The notes beneath the pieces are model-generated. The model made no database searches, had not been told where the DNA came from, and worked only from the letters and a program-made list of their open reading frames with translations. 64,000 bases of DNA, from the NCBI RefSeq assembly GCF_042677145.1, contig NZ_JBHTIT010000001.1, positions 62,001 through 126,000 of the forward strand. The letters run 5' to 3'. How positions within the stretch are numbered: position 1 is the first letter of the stretch; every line of letters begins with the position of its first letter. Below, piece by piece: positions 42,360-51,462 of this stretch. Position numbers and translations under genes: made by a program. This stretch comes from Perlucidibaca wandonensis. Lineage in GTDB: Bacteria; Pseudomonadota; Gammaproteobacteria; Pseudomonadales; Moraxellaceae.

Positions 42360-43556
42360 ATGTCTGCACGCCAACCCATTAGCCTGGGCACACCATTTTC
42401 CGCGAGCGCTACTCGTGTCATGTTGTTGGGAGCGGGCGAGCTGGGCCGTGAAGTCATCATGGCTTTAAAAGGTTTGGGCTGTGAAGTGATAGCTGTTGAT
42501 CGCTACGCCAATGCGCCGGGCATGCAAGTCGCTGATCGCTCACACGTGGTGTCTATGCTCGATGGCGCTGCACTGCGACGCATTATTGAGCTAGAAAAAC
42601 CCGCACTGATCGTGCCTGAAATCGAAGCCATTGCGACCGATGAGCTGGTGGCGCTGGAGCAGGAAGGCTGGTGCGTGGTGCCGACCGCTCGTGCGGCTCA
42701 GCTCACCATGAACCGCGAAGGCATTCGTCGTTTAGCGGCTGAAACCTTAGGTTTAGCGACGTCTCCGTATGTCTTTGTTGATAACTACGTAGACTTCTGT
42801 GTGGCTGTCACGCAGGTTGGTATGCCCTGTGTGGTGAAGCCAATTATGTCGTCTTCCGGCAAGGGCCAAAGCACAGTAAAAACAGAGGCGGACTTACAGC
42901 ACGCTTGGGATTATGCGCAATCGGGTGGCCGTAGCGGTGCCGGGCGCGTCATTGTTGAAGGTTTTATCGACTTTGATTATGAGATCACTTTGCTCACCGT
43001 GCGCCATGCAGGCGGCACCTCGTTTTGTGCGCCCATTGGGCATTTGCAAGAGTCAGGAGATTATCGCGAGTCGTGGCAGCCGCAAGCGATGTCGGCAAAA
43101 GCGCTGGCCGAGGCTGAGCGCATTGCTGAGGCAGTTGCGAATGATCTTGGCGGCTGGGGTGTGTTTGGCATGGAGTTTTTTGTCAAGGGCGACAATGTAT
43201 GGTTTAGCGAAGTCTCGCCACGGCCACATGACACAGGCTTAGTCACGCTGATGTCGCAAAACCTATCGGAGTTCAGCCTGCATGCGCGGGCAATTTTGGG
43301 CTTGCCAATTCCTGTTATTCGACAGCCTAGGCCAACGGCATCATGTGTTTTGTTGGTTAATGGCAATTCGCGGCAAATGCGCTTTGATGGCGTTGCTGAG
43401 GCATTAGCCGAGCCCGATACAGACTTCCGATTATTTGCTAAACCGGAAGTAGTGGGGCAGCGTCGATTGGGCGTGGCATTAGCGCAAGATGATAGTGTTG
43501 AGGCTGCGCGTGCCAAGGCGCGCGCTGTCATTGCAAAAATTAATGTGGTGTTGTGA
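42360..43556 (+). CDS. purT: Formate-dependent GAR transformylase PurT
   Basis: ATP-grasp enzyme that formylates glycinamide ribonucleotide with formate + ATP, an alternative to folate-dependent PurN. 398 residues: LLGAGELGREVIMALKGLG, VPEIEAIATDEL, CVVKPIMSSSGKGQS (ATP-grasp Lys/Gly loop), FFVKGDNVWFSEVSPRPHDT, FSLHARAILGLPIP. TAGGAG precedes the ATG. The window thus carries two purine-synthesis genes, purL and purT; a formate-capable FNT channel is also in the window but not adjacent. Confidence 0.97.
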   Translation: MSARQPISLGTPFSASATRVMLLGAGELGREVIMALKGLGCEVIAVDRYANAPGMQVADRSHVVSMLDGAALRRIIELEKPALIVPEIEAIATDELVALEQEGWCVVPTARAAQLTMNREGIRRLAAETLGLATSPYVFVDNYVDFCVAVTQVGMPCVVKPIMSSSGKGQSTVKTEADLQHAWDYAQSGGRSGAGRVIVEGFIDFDYEITLLTVRHAGGTSFCAPIGHLQESGDYRESWQPQAMSAKALAEAERIAEAVANDLGGWGVFGMEFFVKGDNVWFSEVSPRPHDTGLVTLMSQNLSEFSLHARAILGLPIPVIRQPRPTASCVLLVNGNSRQMRFDGVAEALAEPDTDFRLFAKPEVVGQRRLGVALAQDDSVEAARAKARAVIAKINVVL

Positions 43557-43596
43557 CGCTAAAATTGCAGAGCATGAGTGTGGCGGTAGGCCGGGC

Positions 43597-44466
43597 TTAG
43601 CTCGCTGCCTGCCAAATGCTTGCGCGGCGAATCAAATGGCCGCGCAATTCGTGCACCTCAATAAAGTAATCCGCAATACGCAAGCACACAGGCGCATCGG
43701 GAATAGCCTCTAGGCGATCAAGCAAGAGACCGTTAAGCGTACGCGGTCCCTCCACGGGCAATGACCAGCCCAAGGTGCGATTAATTGCCCGCAAACTCGC
43801 GGCGCCATCGATTAAGCGTGCACCGTCACTGGTTGCATGCATTTCTGTATGGCGATCGGCTGTGGTGGTCGTGAACTCGCCAACGAGCTCTTCTAATATC
43901 GCCTCAAGCGTGACGAGCCCCTGCACATCCCCATACTCATCGACGACGATGCCTAAGCGCCGCCGAAGCTTCTGAAACTCGAGAAGCTGAGCTGGCAATG
44001 GGGTGCGTTCGGGCAGAAAGTAGGCGCTGCGCACGGACTGCATGAGTGCGGCTTTATTAAACCCTTGCTGGCCTAAGAAGCGTGTGGTGTTGCGCACATG
44101 CAAAATGCCTACGGTGTTATTTAAGTCGCCATGAAAAACCGGTAAACGCGTGTGCACGGTCTGCTTCAAAACTTGCAAAATATCTTCATCGCTGGCGTCG
44201 AGATCGATGCCGGTGACGGCTTGGCGCGGAATCATGATGTCATTGACCGTGCTACGGTCAAGGTCCAGCAGGCCTTGAAGTAGGCGCTGATGCAGTGGTG
44301 GCAGCAGTAGGCGCCCGACCAATCGACTCAGTCCTAAACGTGCGGATGGCCGTTTGCCGATGTATTTCGCCAGCCAAGATAGCCAGTGTTTATGGCTACG
44401 CCAGCCGACAATGACCAGCAAGATCATCAACACGCTGAACAAGGCTAAGGCTTGCCACAAAATCAT
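43597..44466 (-). CDS. CorB-like CBS-pair protein lacking the CNNM membrane domain
   Basis: 289 residues. One N-terminal membrane helix (residues ~5-22), then RSTVNDIMIPRQAVTGIDL starting the CBS pair (TRLPVFHGDLNNTVGILHVR; RRLGIVVDEYGDVQGLVTLE) and a C-terminal CorC_HlyC domain (GAASLRAINRTLGWSLP, RTLNGLLLDRLEAIP). Full CorB/YfjD has a ~150-200-residue CNNM (DUF21) domain before the CBS pair, missing here. The ypjD-corB pair divergent from ffh matches the E. coli locus, so this is CorB by position but cannot be a transporter alone. Confidence 0.85.
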   Translation of the reverse strand: MILWQALALFSVLMILLVIVGWRSHKHWLSWLAKYIGKRPSARLGLSRLVGRLLLPPLHQRLLQGLLDLDRSTVNDIMIPRQAVTGIDLDASDEDILQVLKQTVHTRLPVFHGDLNNTVGILHVRNTTRFLGQQGFNKAALMQSVRSAYFLPERTPLPAQLLEFQKLRRRLGIVVDEYGDVQGLVTLEAILEELVGEFTTTTADRHTEMHATSDGARLIDGAASLRAINRTLGWSLPVEGPRTLNGLLLDRLEAIPDAPVCLRIADYFIEVHELRGHLIRRASIWQAAS

Positions 44467-44469
44467 GAT

Positions 44470-45282
44470 TTAGCTAGCCGCGGGCATGAGCAGCAGTTCG
44501 AGGACAAATTTGCTGCCCACGAAACCAACCAGCAATAAGCCAAAGCCGATGAGGGTAAAGCGCACAGCCGTGCGTCCGCGCCAGCCGCGCCAATAGCGTC
44601 CGGCCAGCAAGCAGGCGAACACGACCCATGCCATTAAAGTGAATACGGTTTTGTGCACGACGTGTTGCGCGAACAGGTCATCGAGGACAAAAAAGCCAGT
44701 GCCGATGGCTAAGCAGAGCAGTACAAAGCCGGCGGCGATAAGCTCAAAGAGCATACTCTCCATGGTTTGTAAGGCGGGCAAAGCCATTAATAAGCCGCGC
44801 TTGTGGCGGCGTAGCGCGCGATCTTGCCAGTGCAGCAAAAGCGCTTGCAGGGCGGCGATGCTGAGCAGGCTATAGGCTAGTAGCGACAGTAAAATATGGC
44901 CTTCGATGGCTGGTGTTAGTGCTAAGGCCATGCTTTGTGGGTCATGACCGACTACGCCTAAGCTGAGTTCGAAGGCGGCTAGCGGCATGGCCACTAGGTA
45001 AATGCCTTGTACTGGGCGGTAGACGTTAACCAGCAGGGCTAGTAGCGCGAGTAACCAACCATGCATCATCGCGATATTGAAGAGGCCAAAGCGCAGGCCA
45101 TTGGGAATAATAATGGCTTCGTGCATGACCACTACATGCAGCACCAGCGCGGTGCTGATGATGGCTAATAGCGGCCCACGGGCGGGCACGCGGCGTTGCG
45201 CAACCGCGCGGGCGACACGGCCAGCGGCAGTGAGATATAAAACAATGGCCACGAGGGCAAGCAGTGCGGGTAGGGCATCCAT
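44470..45282 (-). CDS. ypjD: YpjD, CcsA/CcmC-like cytochrome c assembly membrane protein
   Basis: 270 residues, about eight transmembrane helices. Similar to the CcmC/CcsA haem-handling fold: conserved His in LHVVVMHEA and EGHILLSLLAYSLLSIAALQ, and HKTVFTLMAWVVFACLLAGR with a Trp-Arg-Gly stretch after it (RYWRGWRGR). Beside corB and divergent from ffh, as in E. coli (ypjD-yfjD / ffh). Role is unclear; E. coli YpjD is thought to support CorA-family metal homeostasis or haem handling. Confidence 0.9.
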   Translation of the reverse strand: MDALPALLALVAIVLYLTAAGRVARAVAQRRVPARGPLLAIISTALVLHVVVMHEAIIIPNGLRFGLFNIAMMHGWLLALLALLVNVYRPVQGIYLVAMPLAAFELSLGVVGHDPQSMALALTPAIEGHILLSLLAYSLLSIAALQALLLHWQDRALRRHKRGLLMALPALQTMESMLFELIAAGFVLLCLAIGTGFFVLDDLFAQHVVHKTVFTLMAWVVFACLLAGRYWRGWRGRTAVRFTLIGFGLLLVGFVGSKFVLELLLMPAAS

Positions 45283-45401
45283 GACTAACGGCGACCAAAC
45301 AAACGATGAATGGAGTGTGGCATAAGCCAGAGTCCGTGCGCCAGCCGCGCGAGCAGCCTATAATCGCCGACATTAGCGAAACCGATGCCACAGGATAGAC
45401 C

Positions 45402-46883
45402 ATGTTTGACAACCTTACCGACCGCCTGAGTCAGAGCCTGCGCGCCATCAGCGGTAGTGCTCGCTTAAACGAAGACAATATTAAAGACACCCTGCGCGAA
45501 GTCCGCATGGCGCTGCTGGAGGCCGACGTTGCGCTGCCAGTGGTAAAAGATTTTGTTGAGCGCATTAAAGCTTCGGCGCTCGGCCAAGAAATTTTGACTC
45601 AACTTCAGCCTGGCCAAGCCTTCGTTAAAATTGTTCACGAAGAGTTAGTGGCAACGCTGGGCGAGGCCAACACGGGCCTTAACTTAAATTGCGCGCCACC
45701 AGCGATCATTCTTATGGCTGGCTTGCAGGGTGCTGGTAAAACCACCACGGTGGCTAAGCTTGCACGCTATTTAAAGCAGCAGAAAAAAACCGTGATGGTG
45801 GTTTCGGCCGATATTTATCGCCCAGCCGCTATCGCTCAGCTAGAAACGCTCGCGCGTGATGTCGACGTGCTGTTTCATCCGTCCAATATTAATCAAGACC
45901 CGGTGGCGATCGCTCAAGGTGCTATTGAGGCCGCTAAGCGCCAATTTGCTGATGTGCTATTGGTCGATACCGCCGGCCGCTTAGCCATCGATGAAGCCAT
46001 GATGGCGGAAATTCGCCGCCTGCACGCTGCCATCAATCCGATCGAGACGCTGTTTGTTGTCGATGCGATGACCGGCCAAGATGCCGCCAACACCGCGAAA
46101 GCCTTTAACGACGCTCTGCCATTGACCGGCGTGGTGCTGGCCAAGGCCGATGGCGATGCTCGTGGCGGTGCCGCGCTGTCGGTGCGCGCCATTACTGGCA
46201 AGCCGATTCGCTTTATGGGCATGGGCGAGAAAACTGATGCGCTTGAGCTATTCCATCCAGATCGTGTTGCCCAGCGTATTTTGGGTATGGGCGATGTGCT
46301 CTCGCTGGTCGAGGAAGTCGAGCGCAAGATTGATAAAGAAAAAGCCGAGAAGCTCGCGCTAAAGCTGCAAAAGGGTAAAGGTTTTGACTTGCAGGACATG
46401 CTCGAGCAGTTCCAGCAAATGCGTAATCTTGGCGGTATGGGTGGCTTAATCGACAAATTGCCGGGCATGAATGCCGCAGCTGTTCAGCAGGCGATGGCCG
46501 GTGGCGCACCCGAGAAACAGATGAAGCAAATGGAAGCGATTATTCAGTCGATGACTGCCGGTGAGCGTCGTAAGCCTGATGTTATTAATGGCTCGCGCAA
46601 ACGCCGTATTGCCAATGGTTCGGGCACGACCATCCAAGAAGTTAATCGTGTGCTCAAGCAGCACACGCAGATGGCAAAGATGATGAAAAAATTCTCTAAC
46701 CCCAGCGGCATGATGAAGATGCTCAAGGGCATGCAGGGCAAATTACCGCCGGGCATGATGGACGATACGCCTGGTATGGGCGGTGGTGCTGGCGGTGCGA
46801 AAGGCGCCTTGCCGCCCGGCTTTCCCGGCGGTGGTTTGCCTGGCCTAGGTGGCCCCGGCTTACCATTTAAGAAGCGCTCTTAA
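45402..46883 (+). CDS. ffh: Signal recognition particle protein Ffh
   Basis: SRP54 GTPase that, with 4.5S RNA, delivers inner-membrane proteins to FtsY. 493 residues: N domain (FDNLTDRLSQSLRAISG), G domain with P-loop AGLQGAGKTTTVAKLA, DVLLVDTAGRL, VVLAKADGDARGG, then the Met-rich M domain (QQMRNLGGMGGLIDKLPG, RKPDVINGSRKRRIANGSG). The C-terminal ~45 residues are a Gly/Pro/Met-rich tail longer than in E. coli (453). The TAA stop shares its last base with the next ATG (46883), so the DprE1-like gene is coupled to ffh. Confidence 0.97.
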   Translation: MFDNLTDRLSQSLRAISGSARLNEDNIKDTLREVRMALLEADVALPVVKDFVERIKASALGQEILTQLQPGQAFVKIVHEELVATLGEANTGLNLNCAPPAIILMAGLQGAGKTTTVAKLARYLKQQKKTVMVVSADIYRPAAIAQLETLARDVDVLFHPSNINQDPVAIAQGAIEAAKRQFADVLLVDTAGRLAIDEAMMAEIRRLHAAINPIETLFVVDAMTGQDAANTAKAFNDALPLTGVVLAKADGDARGGAALSVRAITGKPIRFMGMGEKTDALELFHPDRVAQRILGMGDVLSLVEEVERKIDKEKAEKLALKLQKGKGFDLQDMLEQFQQMRNLGGMGGLIDKLPGMNAAAVQQAMAGGAPEKQMKQMEAIIQSMTAGERRKPDVINGSRKRRIANGSGTTIQEVNRVLKQHTQMAKMMKKFSNPSGMMKMLKGMQGKLPPGMMDDTPGMGGGAGGAKGALPPGFPGGGLPGLGGPGLPFKKRS

Positions 46884-48202
46884 TGCGTACGAAGTCAGCA
46901 GAATTAAGCGGCTGGGGTCGCTATCCACAGGTCGATGCCACCTTGGCACGCCCCGAGCAATACCGTGAACTTGCGGCATGGGCTCAGCAAGCATCTCTAG
47001 CGCGCGGCATGGGTCGTGCCTATGGCGATGCCGCGATTAGCGCGAACGGCACTACGGTGCTCACCGAACGCCTTGACCGACTTCTCAGCTTCGACGCCGA
47101 TACCGGCGTTTTGCGAGCCGAAGCTGGCGTCACCCTCGATGCTATTTTGCGAGCTGTGATGGCCAAAGGCTGGTTTCTGCCAGTCACGCCGGGCACGCGC
47201 TACATCACCTTAGGCGGTGCTATCGCTGCCGATGTCCACGGCAAAAATCATCACCACGTCGGCAGCTTTGGCCGCTTTGTGCGCTCATTTGAGTTGTTCA
47301 CAGCAGCAGGTGCGATGACCTGTTCATCCAGCCAAAATGTGCCCGCGTATCAAGCCACATTAGGTGGCATGGGCATGACCGGTCTCATTGGCGAAGTCGA
47401 ATTGCAGCTCAAGCGCATCCCATCGAGCAATATGCTGGTGCAGCATGTGCCGGCGGCAAATCTGCGTGAATCATTAGCGTTGATGAGTTCGGCTGAGCAT
47501 GACGACGAATACACCGTGTCGTGGATAGATTGTCTAGCCTCTGGGGCTAAGCTCGGCCGTTCAGTATTTATGCGCGGGCAACACGCCGATGGCGCACATG
47601 CGCATGGCCCACGAGATGCCAAGCTCAGCCTGCCCATCAATGTGCCCAGCGCAGCATTAAATCGCTACAGCGTGGGCGCGTTTAATGCCCTCTACTACCG
47701 CTGGGAAGGCCGCAAAACTAAACCGTTCCGCTGCGATTTCGAACCATTTTTCTATCCACTCGATGGCATCAAGCAATGGCATCGCCTCTACGGCAAGCCA
47801 GGCTTTGTGCAATACCAATTTGTTGTTGGTGAAGCAGCAGCTGAAGCCTGCATCGGCGATGTTTTAAAGGCCGTTTCAAGCTCAGGCAATGCCAGCTTTT
47901 TAGCCGTGCTCAAGCGCTTTGGCGAAGCTGGCGATGGCCTTTTGTCATTCCCACAAGCGGGCATGACATTGGCGCTAGACTTGCCATTAAGAGCCGGCAC
48001 TTTGGCGCTACTTGATCGCCTTGATGCCATCGTGGTGGCTCACGCCGGCCGCGTATATTTAGCCAAAGATGCGCGCCTCAACGCCAGCATGATGTCGGCG
48101 ATGTATCCACAATTAGCAGAGTGGCAAGCAATTCGCCGCGAACTCGACCCCGATGGCTTATTTGTCTCGGCCTTGGGTCAACGTTTGGAGATGGCACCAT
48201 GA
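46883..48202 (+). CDS. DprE1-like FAD oxidase (polyprenyl-phosphate pentose epimerisation)
   Basis: 439 residues, FAD_binding_4 (VAO) family. Hallmark motifs of decaprenylphosphoryl-ribose 2'-oxidase: RGMGRAYGDAAIS, VTPGTRYITLGGAIAADVHG then KNHHHVGSFGRFV, QATLGGMGMTGLIGEVELQL. In mycobacteria DprE1 oxidises C2' of polyprenyl-phosphoryl ribose and DprE2 reduces it, giving the arabinose donor. The SDR partner follows at an ATGA overlap. Starts on the last base of ffh. Cytoplasmic/membrane-associated; the exact polyprenol is unknown. Confidence 0.88.
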   Translation: MRTKSAELSGWGRYPQVDATLARPEQYRELAAWAQQASLARGMGRAYGDAAISANGTTVLTERLDRLLSFDADTGVLRAEAGVTLDAILRAVMAKGWFLPVTPGTRYITLGGAIAADVHGKNHHHVGSFGRFVRSFELFTAAGAMTCSSSQNVPAYQATLGGMGMTGLIGEVELQLKRIPSSNMLVQHVPAANLRESLALMSSAEHDDEYTVSWIDCLASGAKLGRSVFMRGQHADGAHAHGPRDAKLSLPINVPSAALNRYSVGAFNALYYRWEGRKTKPFRCDFEPFFYPLDGIKQWHRLYGKPGFVQYQFVVGEAAAEACIGDVLKAVSSSGNASFLAVLKRFGEAGDGLLSFPQAGMTLALDLPLRAGTLALLDRLDAIVVAHAGRVYLAKDARLNASMMSAMYPQLAEWQAIRRELDPDGLFVSALGQRLEMAP

Positions 48203-48936
48203 CGCAAATTTTAATCGTCGGCGCTACCTCTGCGATGGCTCGTGGTTGTGCCTACGCCTGGGCTAAGCAAGGCCAACGCCTCGTGCTCGCTGGCCGTGAC
48301 CTTACGGAGCTTGAACGCATTGCTAGCGATATTCGTTTGCGCTTCGCCAGCAATGTGCAAGTCGCTGAGCTCGATCTCGATAACGTCAAACATCTCTCCA
48401 CGCGCTGGAGCGATATTGAGGCCGCACATGGTGACATCGACGGCGTGCTAATGGCGGCGGGCTGGATGCCGGAAGACAACGATGCCATGCGCCGTGATAC
48501 ACCAGCTCTGCAGGTTATTGCGCGTAATTTCACCGGCCCAGTAGCGCTGCTCAACGCTGCTGCCGATGCTTTTGAAACGCGTAAAAATGGCTTCATTGTT
48601 GGCATTAGTTCGGTCGCTGGCGATCGCGGCCGGCAAAGCAATTACCTCTACGGCGCAGCTAAAGGTGGCTTCAGTATTTATCTCGCCGGCCTGCGTAATC
48701 GCTTATTTGCCTCTGGTGTGCCCGTGCTTACTGTGAAGCCTGGTTTTGTCGATACGCGCATGACTTGGGGCTTGCCCGGCCTATTCTTGGTTGCTGATCC
48801 TATGCAGTTGGGTGAGCAAATTGTGCAAGCGCAAGCAGCAGGCAAAAGCACCGTGTACCTACCCTCATTTTGGCGACTCATCATGCTCATCATTCAGCAT
48901 GTACCTGAGTTCGTCTTTAAGCGCCTGAAGCTCTGA
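48199..48936 (+). CDS. DprE2-like short-chain dehydrogenase
   Basis: 245 residues. NAD(P) fold start LIVGATSAMARGCAYAWAKQ, catalytic Ser in ISSVAGDRG and Tyr-x3-Lys in YLYGAAKGG. The C-terminal hydrophobic FWRLIMLIIQHVPEFVFKRL resembles membrane-associated DprE2. Overlap of ATGA with the oxidase gene; the HAD gene follows two bases after the stop. Expected to reduce the 2'-keto intermediate made by the upstream oxidase. Confidence 0.88.
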   Translation: MTQILIVGATSAMARGCAYAWAKQGQRLVLAGRDLTELERIASDIRLRFASNVQVAELDLDNVKHLSTRWSDIEAAHGDIDGVLMAAGWMPEDNDAMRRDTPALQVIARNFTGPVALLNAAADAFETRKNGFIVGISSVAGDRGRQSNYLYGAAKGGFSIYLAGLRNRLFASGVPVLTVKPGFVDTRMTWGLPGLFLVADPMQLGEQIVQAQAAGKSTVYLPSFWRLIMLIIQHVPEFVFKRLKL

Positions 48937-48938
48937 TC

Positions 48939-49547
48939 ATGACGGTTATCGTTAAGCAGCCGACCATTGTGGCCTTTGATTTCGATGGCACGCTCACGCG
49001 TGGCGAGTCATTTTTTCACTTTCTCTGGTTTGTCACGCCATGGTGGCGTTTCGCTTGGTGCTTTCTACGCTGCGTGCCAGTGCTGGCGGCCTATGTCGCT
49101 CGCCTGATGAGCAATGATCGTGCGAAGGCGAGGGTGATTAGTATTTTCTTGCGCGGCCAATCGCGCGAAAAGCTTGAACAACTGTCGCGTGATTTTGCCA
49201 GCAAAGGTATTCCTAAGTCGTTGCGGCCTGAGGCGATGGCGCGCCTGCGTCACCATCAAAAGCAAGGCCATCACTGCGTGTTAGTGAGTGCTACATTAGC
49301 GCTGTACTTGCGGCCATGGGCTGAGCTACACGAGTTTGAGCATGTCATTGCGACTGAGCTAGCATGTGATGGACAAGGGCGCTTAACGGGCGTCATGTCG
49401 ACACCAAACTGCTATGGTCCACAAAAGGCTGTGCGCCTAAAAGCGCACTTCGGCGTCGACCATATTTTCGCAGCTTATGGCGATAGCAGTGGCGATACGG
49501 AAATGTTGGCCATGGCTGAACAACCGTTTTATCGGCCTTGGCACTAA
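48939..49547 (+). CDS. HAD-IB family phosphatase
   Basis: 202 residues. Motif I AFDFDGTLTRGESFFHFLWF (DxDGT), motif II Ser in VLVSATLALYLRP, motif III/IV FAAYGDSSGDTEMLAMAE. A hydrophobic cap segment (WRFAWCFLRCVPVLAAYVA) is typical of HAD-IB/PSP-like proteins acting near membranes. In the polyprenyl-phosphate pentose pathway a phosphatase removes the 5'-phosphate of polyprenyl-phosphoryl-5-phosphoribose; this gene sits where it would be needed, though mycobacteria use another fold for the step. Confidence 0.85.
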   Translation: MTVIVKQPTIVAFDFDGTLTRGESFFHFLWFVTPWWRFAWCFLRCVPVLAAYVARLMSNDRAKARVISIFLRGQSREKLEQLSRDFASKGIPKSLRPEAMARLRHHQKQGHHCVLVSATLALYLRPWAELHEFEHVIATELACDGQGRLTGVMSTPNCYGPQKAVRLKAHFGVDHIFAAYGDSSGDTEMLAMAEQPFYRPWH

Positions 49548-49605
49548 CGCAACTCACCAATCAATAATTAAAAAGCGCTAGCAAGACAGTGTGGAGCAGC
49601 ACCCA

Positions 49606-50469
49606 ATGACCTTGATTAAACTCATGCGCCCGCACCAATGGGTGAAAAACGGCTTCGTGCTTACCGGCTTGGTTTTCGGCCATGGCTGGGATGTCCCCGA
49701 GCAAGTCCAAGCGGTTTTACTGGCCTTTATCGCCTTCTGTTTAGCCTCTAGCTGCGTCTATGTTTTCAATGATTTATCCGATGCCGAAAATGATCGCCTG
49801 CACCCCACCAAGCGTAATCGCCCGATAGCATCGGGCGCTGTCACTGCCCGCCAAGCCTTGCTTCTGGCGGCTGTCTTAGGCGTGGTGTCGCTAAGCATTG
49901 CTTGGTCGGCTAACCCGCCTGTGGCCGGCTATATTGCTGCCTATTTAGTGCTGAATATGGCCTATACCTGGCGCCTAAAGCGCGTGGTGCTGCTGGATAT
50001 TTTCTGCATCTCGGCCGGTTTTATGTTGCGCATTTTGGCCGGCACCGACGGCGTCGATATTCCGCCTTCCAATTGGCTATTGTTTTGCGGCCTCTGGACT
50101 ACGTTATTTTTAGGCTTCATCAAGCGTCGCGCTGAAATGATTGCGCTAGATGAGGGCGCGGGTGGCCACCGCAAAGTACTTGAGCATTACTCAGCGACAC
50201 TGCTTGATCAGCTCATCAGCATTACTTGCATGGGTATGATTTTCAGCTACAGCCTCTACACCATGGATGTCGATGTGCGCCGTATTCACAATACCGACCA
50301 GCTCATTTACACCGTGCCATTCGTGATTTATGCCTGCTTTCGCTATCTCTACTTGCTGCATCGTGAGACTGGCGGTGGCGACCCCTCGCGCGACCTAATC
50401 CGCGATCCACATATTGTCGCTGCCGGCCTGAGCTGGTTGCTGATGACCTTAGTGTTGGTGGCCAGATGA
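49606..50469 (+). CDS. UbiA-family phosphoribosyl/prenyl transferase (DPPR synthase-like)
   Basis: 287 residues, about eight membrane helices. Prenyl-phosphate-binding motif NDLSDAENDRLHPTKRNRPI with SG following; second Asp-rich region near DGVDIPPSNWLLFCGLWTT. The opening KLMRPHQWVKNGFVLTGLVF is typical of decaprenyl-phosphate phosphoribosyltransferase (Rv3806c-type) rather than of ubiquinone or haem-O synthases. ATG at 49606 with GGAG nine bases upstream; GTG at 49591 is an alternative. Supplies polyprenyl-phosphoryl-5-phosphoribose from PRPP. Confidence 0.88.
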   Translation: MTLIKLMRPHQWVKNGFVLTGLVFGHGWDVPEQVQAVLLAFIAFCLASSCVYVFNDLSDAENDRLHPTKRNRPIASGAVTARQALLLAAVLGVVSLSIAWSANPPVAGYIAAYLVLNMAYTWRLKRVVLLDIFCISAGFMLRILAGTDGVDIPPSNWLLFCGLWTTLFLGFIKRRAEMIALDEGAGGHRKVLEHYSATLLDQLISITCMGMIFSYSLYTMDVDVRRIHNTDQLIYTVPFVIYACFRYLYLLHRETGGGDPSRDLIRDPHIVAAGLSWLLMTLVLVAR

Positions 50470-51449
50470 GTTTGAGCCCGCGCCAACTTCGCCTGCTTAT
50501 GATCTCGGTGGGCGCTGGCGCTGCCGGCTATTTAGTCTTTGCTTTATGGTCGGGCTGGCGTGAAGTATTAGCCGCCATGGGCCATATCGGCTGGCAAGCG
50601 CTGGGCTTGGCGCTGCTATTATCGCTGGCAAATTACTGGCTGCGCGCTGAGCGCTGGCGTCTCTATATCGTCAGTAATGGCCATGCAATTTCTCATGTCG
50701 ACAACCTACGCATTTATATTGCCGGCTTTGCTCTCACCACCACGCCAGGCAAGGCCGGTGAGCTTATTCGTGGTCTATTTTTAAAGCCTTATGGCGTCAC
50801 ATTTCATCATGCCGCCGCGATGTTTTTTAGCGAGCGCGTCGCCGATTTAATCGCTGTCTTGATCATCACTGCCGCCGGTTTGTCGCAGTTACATCAAGGC
50901 GAAATGTATTACGCCATATTGGTCGTGGCCTTGTTAGTCGGGCTTTTAGTATTGCGCACGACTTGGCCTGAGCGTCTATTGCGCCATGTGGCAGGTGAGC
51001 GCAAAGGCGTGCATTGGCTAGCGAATGTTGCGGCCAGTAGCCGCGCGCTATGGCGTGGACGCCTGCTGTGGCAAGTGCAGGGCTTAAGCGTGCTGGCATG
51101 GTTGGCGGAGGGCGTGGGCGCATGGTTGGTGCTGCGCACATTGATGCCAGATATGCCGCTGGAAATTGGTCTGTTTATTTATGGTTTTGCCATGATAGTC
51201 GGCGCACTGAGCTTTATGCCCGGTGGGCTAGGTGGCACTGAAGCCACCATGACAGGCTTGCTCGTGCTGCAAGGTTTGAGCTTGCCTGAAGCGGTGGCAG
51301 CGACGGTGATCATTCGCCTAGCAACGCTGTGGTTTGCTGTGCTGTTGGGGCTATTTGCAGTGATGCGTTTGCCAACCATGCCGGCACGGGCTGAGAGTTT
51401 AGACACACAGTTAGCCACTCAGGCCGGTGACGGCCAAGGCTTGAAATAA
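50466..51449 (+). CDS. YbhN/LPG-synthase-TM-family membrane protein (putative flippase)
   Basis: 327 residues, about eight helices, family PF03706. Conserved: ANYWLRAERWRLY, TTTPGKAGELIRGLFLKPYG, FFSERVADLIAVL and the C-terminal GALSFMPGGLGGTEATMTGL. Members include the flippase half of MprF and polyprenyl-linked lipid exporters. In this operon it most likely moves the polyprenyl-phosphoryl pentose to the periplasmic face. ATGA overlap with the UbiA gene. Confidence 0.85.
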   Translation: MSLSPRQLRLLMISVGAGAAGYLVFALWSGWREVLAAMGHIGWQALGLALLLSLANYWLRAERWRLYIVSNGHAISHVDNLRIYIAGFALTTTPGKAGELIRGLFLKPYGVTFHHAAAMFFSERVADLIAVLIITAAGLSQLHQGEMYYAILVVALLVGLLVLRTTWPERLLRHVAGERKGVHWLANVAASSRALWRGRLLWQVQGLSVLAWLAEGVGAWLVLRTLMPDMPLEIGLFIYGFAMIVGALSFMPGGLGGTEATMTGLLVLQGLSLPEAVAATVIIRLATLWFAVLLGLFAVMRLPTMPARAESLDTQLATQAGDGQGLK

Positions 51450-51462
51450 TAGGTACTTCGAG

